Assembly (NCBI RefSeq): GCF_003482105.1
Contig: NZ_QULM01000004.1
Location: 124,001 to 188,000, forward strand
Direction: 5' to 3'
Origin: Coprococcus sp. OM04-5BH
Lineage (GTDB): Bacteria > Bacillota > Clostridia > Lachnospirales > Lachnospiraceae
DNA: 64,000 nt
Shown here: positions 59,501-64,000 of the stretch, piece after piece
Numbering within the stretch: position 1 is the first letter of the stretch
Layout: the number at the start of each line of letters is the position of its first letter
Translations under genes and position numbers: made by a program
The notes under the pieces: model-generated
What the model was told of the DNA's origin: nothing
The model's database searches: none
The model's input: only the letters and a program-made list of their open reading frames with translations

Positions 59501-62227
59501 ATGGACAAATATAATGTAACAGGGATGACCTGCAGTGCCTGCAGCAGCAGAGTAGAAAAAGCTGTAAGCAAGGTTCCGGGAGTTGATATGTGTCAGGTCA
59601 ATCTCCTGACCAATTCAATGAATGTAGAGGGAACAGCCACCGGCGAAAGTATAATCCAGGCTGTTGAGAAGGCAGGGTATGGTGCGTCTCTGGCGGCGGG
59701 ACGTAAGTCTGCCGCAGGTGGTGGTGGTAACGGAGCAGCCGTCTCAGGAAAAAACAGCACATCCGCCACAGTCGGAGCCACGGACTCAGTAGATAAGGAA
59801 ACAAAAAAGATGTGGAAGAGGCTCATATCCTCAGTGATCCTTCTGATACCTCTTATGTATGTGTCTATGGGACATGTAATGTGGGATTGGCCTCTGCCGT
59901 CATTTTTTGATGGCAATCATATCGCCATGGGATTGGTTGAAATGCTCATAGCGGGTATCATCATGGTCATAAACCAGAAGTTTTTCATAAGTGGCTTTAA
60001 GGCTGCTGTGAATCTGGCACCTAATATGGATACACTGGTAGCAATGGGCTCCGGGGTATCATTTGCATATAGTTTCGTGGAGCTTATGGCTATGACGGAC
60101 GCATACCTTAAGGGCAACGAGGAGCTGGTAATGCATTATATGCACAACCTGTACTTTGAGTCAGCAGCCATGATCGTGACACTTATCACCATAGGAAAGA
60201 CACTTGAGGCATACTCCAAGGGTAAGACCACCAACGCCATAAAAGGACTTATGGAGCTGGCACCTAAGACTGCAAATGTTATCCGTGACGGAGAAGAGAA
60301 GAAGATCGCAGCCGATGAAGTGGCGGTGGGCGATATATTCGTAGTAAGACCCGGAGAAAGCATACCGGTTGACGGACAGGTAATAGAAGGAAACAGTGCA
60401 GTGGATGAATCAGCACTGTCCGGAGAAAGTATCCCTGTTGATAAGGAGCCGGACAGCAAGGTCAGCGCAGCTACCATTAATATGTCAGGCTTCCTTAAGT
60501 GCCGCGCTACAAGAGTTGGAGAGGATACCACCCTTTCCCAGATAATCGCCATGGTGGGAGACGCAGCATCGGGAAAGGCACCGATAGCCAAGATCGCCGA
60601 TAAGGTATCGGGTATATTTGTCCCAACGGTACTTGTACTGGCACTGATCACTATTATTGTCTGGATAATAGCAGGAAAGGATACAGCCTTCGTACTTTCA
60701 CGAGGAATATCCGTTCTTGTAATAAGCTGCCCATGTGCCCTTGGTCTTGCGACACCTGTAGCCATAATGGTTGGAAATGGTGTAGGAGCAAGAAATGGTA
60801 TACTGTTTAAGACCGCCGCTGCCCTGGAGGCAACAGGAAGATGTAACACTATAGTTCTTGATAAGACCGGTACAATTACAAATGGTACTCCGGTAGTTAC
60901 AGATATTGCCTGTGCACCGGGAGTAGAGCTTCAGGAGCTGCTGCAGGCTGCCTATACATTGGAGCAGTACAGTGAACATCCTCTTGCAAAGGCTGTAAAT
61001 GAACGCTGCATGAGAGATAATGTGAAGCTTCTTAGTATTACAGATTTTGAAAATGTACCGGGTAAGGGTATACGCGGAACCATAAGCGGAAACAGGTATA
61101 TAGCCGGAAACTATAATTATGTAAACCATAATGGCATAATATCAGAAGAGGCAGAAAGACAGTCGGATTTATTTGCTGATGAGGGAAAGACTCCATTGTT
61201 CTTCGCAAGAACTGATGAAACAGGAAAGTGGCAGCTCCTTGGTATTATCGCAGTCGCCGATGTAGTTAAGGAAGACAGCGTGGAAACCATAAGAGAGCTT
61301 AAGGAAATGAACTTCAAGGTGATCATGCTGACAGGTGATAACGAGAAAACTGCAAATGCCATAGGCAGACAGGTAGGTGTAGATGAGGTTATAGCCGGGG
61401 TTCTCCCTGACGGAAAGGAAGAGAAGATAAGAGAACTCATGAAGTCTGGTAAGGTTATAATGGTTGGGGACGGAATAAATGACGCCCCTGCCCTGACCAG
61501 AGCAGATATAGGTATAGCCATAGGAGCAGGAACCGATATTGCCATAGACGCAGCAGATGTGGTACTTATGCAGAAGGGACTTAACTCAGTGGCAAGAGCC
61601 ATAAGGTTATCCCATGGTACCATAAGAAATATCAAGGAAAACCTTTTCTGGGCATTTATCTACAATGTTATAGGAATACCTATTGCTGCCGGTGTTTATT
61701 ATCCTATATGGGGCCTTACATTAAACCCTATGTTTGGAGCATTTGCCATGAGTCTGTCATCGGTATGTGTGGTTATGAATGCCCTGAGACTCAACCTTGT
61801 GAAGCTGGATGGCAGAAACAGACAGCAGAAGGAAAATAAAACTTTAGAAAAAGTTAATGGTATTTCGGTGGTTGAAAATGTTATATTTATGAAGTATCAT
61901 AATGTGGAAAAAAATGGAAGCACAGAGGATACAGATATAAATAATAAAAATTCGGTTAATCCATATAAAGCAGAGAATACTGCTATAGAAAATAATGTAA
62001 ATAAGGAGAATGAAAAAATGACAAAGACAATGAATATAAACGGTATGATGTGTAAGCACTGTGAGGCAGCAGTTAAAAAAGCACTTGAGGCATTGCCACA
62101 GGTTGACAGTGCTGTTGCAGATCACGAGAAGAAGACAGCAGTAGTAACTCTTAACAGCGATATTGATGACAGTATTTTAAAGAAGACAGTAGAAGAGCTG
62201 GAGTACCAGGTGGTCTCAATATCATAA
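59501..62227 (+). CDS. copA: Copper-exporting P-type ATPase with N- and C-terminal metal-binding domains
   Basis: A 908-residue P1B-ATPase exporting Cu(I). Domains in order: HMA domain (GMTCSACSSRV), membrane helices, actuator domain (DESALSGESIPV), the transport motif SCPCALG near residue 410, phosphorylation motif DKTGT near 453, LTGDN, GDGINDAPAL near 656, last two helices, then a 60-residue Asn/Lys-rich linker and a second HMA domain (GMMCKHCEAA, residues 840-908). The ATG at 59501 is chosen; a GTG seven codons earlier is possible. Located 38 nt after csoR. Confidence 0.94.
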   Translation: MDKYNVTGMTCSACSSRVEKAVSKVPGVDMCQVNLLTNSMNVEGTATGESIIQAVEKAGYGASLAAGRKSAAGGGGNGAAVSGKNSTSATVGATDSVDKETKKMWKRLISSVILLIPLMYVSMGHVMWDWPLPSFFDGNHIAMGLVEMLIAGIIMVINQKFFISGFKAAVNLAPNMDTLVAMGSGVSFAYSFVELMAMTDAYLKGNEELVMHYMHNLYFESAAMIVTLITIGKTLEAYSKGKTTNAIKGLMELAPKTANVIRDGEEKKIAADEVAVGDIFVVRPGESIPVDGQVIEGNSAVDESALSGESIPVDKEPDSKVSAATINMSGFLKCRATRVGEDTTLSQIIAMVGDAASGKAPIAKIADKVSGIFVPTVLVLALITIIVWIIAGKDTAFVLSRGISVLVISCPCALGLATPVAIMVGNGVGARNGILFKTAAALEATGRCNTIVLDKTGTITNGTPVVTDIACAPGVELQELLQAAYTLEQYSEHPLAKAVNERCMRDNVKLLSITDFENVPGKGIRGTISGNRYIAGNYNYVNHNGIISEEAERQSDLFADEGKTPLFFARTDETGKWQLLGIIAVADVVKEDSVETIRELKEMNFKVIMLTGDNEKTANAIGRQVGVDEVIAGVLPDGKEEKIRELMKSGKVIMVGDGINDAPALTRADIGIAIGAGTDIAIDAADVVLMQKGLNSVARAIRLSHGTIRNIKENLFWAFIYNVIGIPIAAGVYYPIWGLTLNPMFGAFAMSLSSVCVVMNALRLNLVKLDGRNRQQKENKTLEKVNGISVVENVIFMKYHNVEKNGSTEDTDINNKNSVNPYKAENTAIENNVNKENEKMTKTMNINGMMCKHCEAAVKKALEALPQVDSAVADHEKKTAVVTLNSDIDDSILKKTVEELEYQVVSIS
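62018..62227 (+). CDS. copZ: Possible internal CopZ-like chaperone, in frame within copA
   Basis: An in-frame ATG at 62018 preceded by AAGGAG 9 nt upstream would give a free 69-residue HMA protein: MTKTMNINGMMCKHCEAAVKKAL to the copA stop, the size of CopZ. The ribosome site is better than that of copA itself. Either a fused domain or a separate chaperone made by internal initiation, or both. Confidence 0.5.
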   Translation: MTKTMNINGMMCKHCEAAVKKALEALPQVDSAVADHEKKTAVVTLNSDIDDSILKKTVEELEYQVVSIS

Positions 62228-62296
62228 GGGAAAAAGAAACAAAGGATTAAGAACACATATAATAATAGAAGAAACAGGAATAAACAGGTATAGGGT

Positions 62297-63820
62297 ATGA
62301 AGAAGTTTTTTAATTTGCTGTTCAGCAGGATGGTCATGACCGCATTGCTGGTGGTGATCCAGATAGTATTTTTCATTGTTCAGCTTATAATCTTAAAATC
62401 ATATAGTGTGTATATAAATATAGGACTTACCATATTAAGTATTGTTGTGGGAGCTTATATTATATCCAGGGATATGAATCCATCTATTAAGCTGGCGTGG
62501 ATAGTTCCTATTATGATGTTCCCGCTGTTTGGTGGACTTCTCTATATACTGTATGGACATGTGGTGATTCCAAGAAAGCTCAAGAAAAATCTTCTTCGTA
62601 TAAAAGAGCAGGAGGTTTACGAGGATCTCTACGGGGTTGACTCCAACAGTGCAGAGATCCTTGTGGATGATCCGCCCTACAGGCTCATGAAATATACCGA
62701 GAAATACTCCAAGGCACCTGTATATAAAGGTGGAGTTGAGAAGTATTACTCCATGGGGGATAAGGTATTTCCTGATTTAATTCATGATCTGGAGCACGCA
62801 AAAAAATACATTTTTCTGGAGTTCTTCATAATAAATCATGGTAAGGTATGGGATGATATCCTTGAAGTCCTGGTGAAGAAGGTTGCTGAGGGTGTAGAAG
62901 TCAGAGTCATATATGATGATGTGGGTTCTGTGTTTTATGTAAACAAGAATTACTGGAAAGAGCTGGAGAAGATGGGAATAAAGTGTATCTGTTTTAACCA
63001 GATCTTCCCATTTATGGCTACCATACTGAACAACAGGGATCATAGAAAGATAGCGGTAATAGATGGAAATATTGCCTATACCGGAGGCTTTAACCTTTCG
63101 GATGAATATGCCAATATCACGCATCCCTTTGGCACATGGAAGGATAGCGGTATAAGGATGGAGGGCGGAGCAGCCTTCAGATTTACCATAATGTTCCTTC
63201 AGATGTGGAATACCTCAAGATTTACAGAGGCAAGCTACAAACGCTTTATCCCTGAGATAAAGGAGCACCCGCATATAGGTTATCTTCAGCCATATTATTC
63301 AAATCCCTTAAGTGTAGAGCATGCAGGGGAGAGCATATATCTGCAGGTGATAAATGACGCAAGAAATTACATCTATGTATTTACCCCTTACTTCATTACG
63401 GGAAGTGAATTGATGATGGCTATAAAGCTTGCAGCTAAGCGTGGGATAGATGTAAGGATAGTTACTCCGGGAATACCGGATAAGAAGTTTATATACAGGA
63501 TGACTCAGTCAAGCTATAAGGAGCTTGTGGAGGCAGGTGTAAGGATATATCAATATAAGCCGGGATTTATACATTCCAAGGTCATACTTTGTGATGACAG
63601 TCTCGCTTCAGTCGGCAGTATAAATATGGATAACCGAAGCTTCTACCATCACTTTGAGTGTGGAGTACTTATATATATGAGTAAGGTTATCGCTGACATC
63701 AAAAGAGATTTTCTTCAAACCTTTGATGAATGTGATGAGATAGATGTAAGCTGGTGCAACAGAAGACGGTCAAGAATGTTGGTGGATGCAGTTCTGAAAT
63801 TATTATCTCCATTACTGTAG
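62297..63820 (+). CDS. cls: Cardiolipin synthase (phospholipase D type)
   Basis: Joins phosphatidylglycerol molecules into cardiolipin at the membrane. The 507-residue protein has two N-terminal helices plus a re-entrant segment (residues about 12-95), then two phospholipase D domains with HKD motifs: HRKIAVIDGNIAYTGGFN near residue 250 and HSKVILCDDSLASVGSINMD near 425. Length and layout are typical. A weak AGGTATAGGGT site precedes the ATG; it follows copA by 69 nt and might be read through from it. Confidence 0.94.
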   Translation: MKKFFNLLFSRMVMTALLVVIQIVFFIVQLIILKSYSVYINIGLTILSIVVGAYIISRDMNPSIKLAWIVPIMMFPLFGGLLYILYGHVVIPRKLKKNLLRIKEQEVYEDLYGVDSNSAEILVDDPPYRLMKYTEKYSKAPVYKGGVEKYYSMGDKVFPDLIHDLEHAKKYIFLEFFIINHGKVWDDILEVLVKKVAEGVEVRVIYDDVGSVFYVNKNYWKELEKMGIKCICFNQIFPFMATILNNRDHRKIAVIDGNIAYTGGFNLSDEYANITHPFGTWKDSGIRMEGGAAFRFTIMFLQMWNTSRFTEASYKRFIPEIKEHPHIGYLQPYYSNPLSVEHAGESIYLQVINDARNYIYVFTPYFITGSELMMAIKLAAKRGIDVRIVTPGIPDKKFIYRMTQSSYKELVEAGVRIYQYKPGFIHSKVILCDDSLASVGSINMDNRSFYHHFECGVLIYMSKVIADIKRDFLQTFDECDEIDVSWCNRRRSRMLVDAVLKLLSPLL

Positions 63821-63837
63821 CCAATATTATATGCCGG

Positions 63838-63846
63838 TGGTATAAT
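63838..63846 (+). promoter_or_regulatory. Extended -10 promoter of the last gene
   Basis: TGG-TATAAT about 45 nt before the start at 63891; no clear -35. Confidence 0.5.
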
Positions 63847-63890
63847 ATCAAAAGTCAAGATTAATAGAAGCTGCGGAGTGATTGCTATAT

Positions 63891-64000
63891 ATGAAGGCTG
63901 TAGAGAGAAAAAGTGATTTGAATAAAAGAAATAGCCAAGATAAAAACAAACACTATTCGGTAAATAAAACAATAAAGGTTGACAGTGGTTCCGGTCGTTT
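63891..64000 (+). CDS. Unknown gene, cut by the right edge
   Basis: An open frame from ATG 63891 to the edge (36 codons, MKAVERKSDLNKRNSQDK onward), basic and hydrophilic, perhaps a cytosolic N-terminal tail. CGGAGTG lies about 11 nt upstream and an extended -10 promoter precedes it. Too little remains to name it. Confidence 0.5.
   Translation, partial: MKAVERKSDLNKRNSQDKNKHYSVNKTIKVDSGSGR

Overview
The window reads as an ordinary chromosomal segment of a low-to-moderate GC anaerobic Firmicute, most likely a Lachnospiraceae member close to Coprococcus, Butyrivibrio or Roseburia. This is inferred from protein families typical of that group (DUF6465, DUF885 lipoprotein, Rpn-type nuclease, CspB-like subtilase, CotF-like protein, PPi-type phosphofructokinase), AGGAGG-type ribosome binding sites and many extended -10 promoters. 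No prophage, intact insertion sequence, integrase or CRISPR array was seen.

Layout. 1-5.3 kb: minus-strand PPi-dependent phosphofructokinase (cut by the left edge), a DUF2156 protein and two small membrane or anchored proteins, then plus-strand small membrane protein and a membrane-tethered MutS-like ATPase. 5.4-9.3 kb: a strongly signalled 692-residue protein of unknown function, YqeG phosphatase, an Rpn nuclease. 9.4-14.3 kb: FMN riboswitch and the riboflavin operon ribD-ribE-ribBA-ribH, whose gaps hold structured repeats. 14.3-21.2 kb: HAD hydrolase, DUF1189, CYTH, DJ-1, a RecB-nuclease/XPD-helicase fusion and murF. 21.2-27.8 kb: DUF6465 protein, amt (with a leader attenuator) divergent from an AraC regulator, P-II, clpX, and mntP behind a manganese riboswitch. 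27.9-37.3 kb: DUF885 lipoprotein, CspB-like subtilase, thiolase plus acyl-CoA ligase, a LytTR remnant, two unknown genes, a 53-bp x 6 tandem array and a repeat-rich lipoprotein. 37.5-46.0 kb: folate genes folC-HD-folP-folBK, prephenate dehydratase, ppx-ppk. 46.1-48.5 kb: infC (ATT start)-rpmI-rplT with attenuator leader, CotF-like protein, tRNA-Leu beside a tandem duplication. 48.6-58.8 kb: a small unknown gene and a six-gene ABC exporter operon. 58.9-64 kb: csoR-copA with CsoR operator, cardiolipin synthase, start of one more gene.

How the genes work together. Riboflavin genes are co-transcribed under FMN control. The folate cluster covers pterin condensation and glutamylation and includes an HD hydrolase that could supply a missing phosphatase step. 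amt, P-II and the AraC regulator suggest a nitrogen block; csoR-copA is a copper sensor and pump pair; ppx-ppk is a polyphosphate cycle. The exporter operon has two lipoprotein adaptors, one large permease, two ATPases and a lipoprotein, as in MacAB-like machines adapted to a Gram-positive envelope.

The most unusual signals are non-coding or recoding-like: the exact 53-bp tandem array of alternating TGACCT/AGGTCA half-sites, the paired structured element in the rib operon, a dispersed two-hairpin repeat family, an in-frame CopZ-like domain at the end of CopA with its own ribosome binding site, and a CYTH gene whose last 13 codons including the stop are repeated three times.
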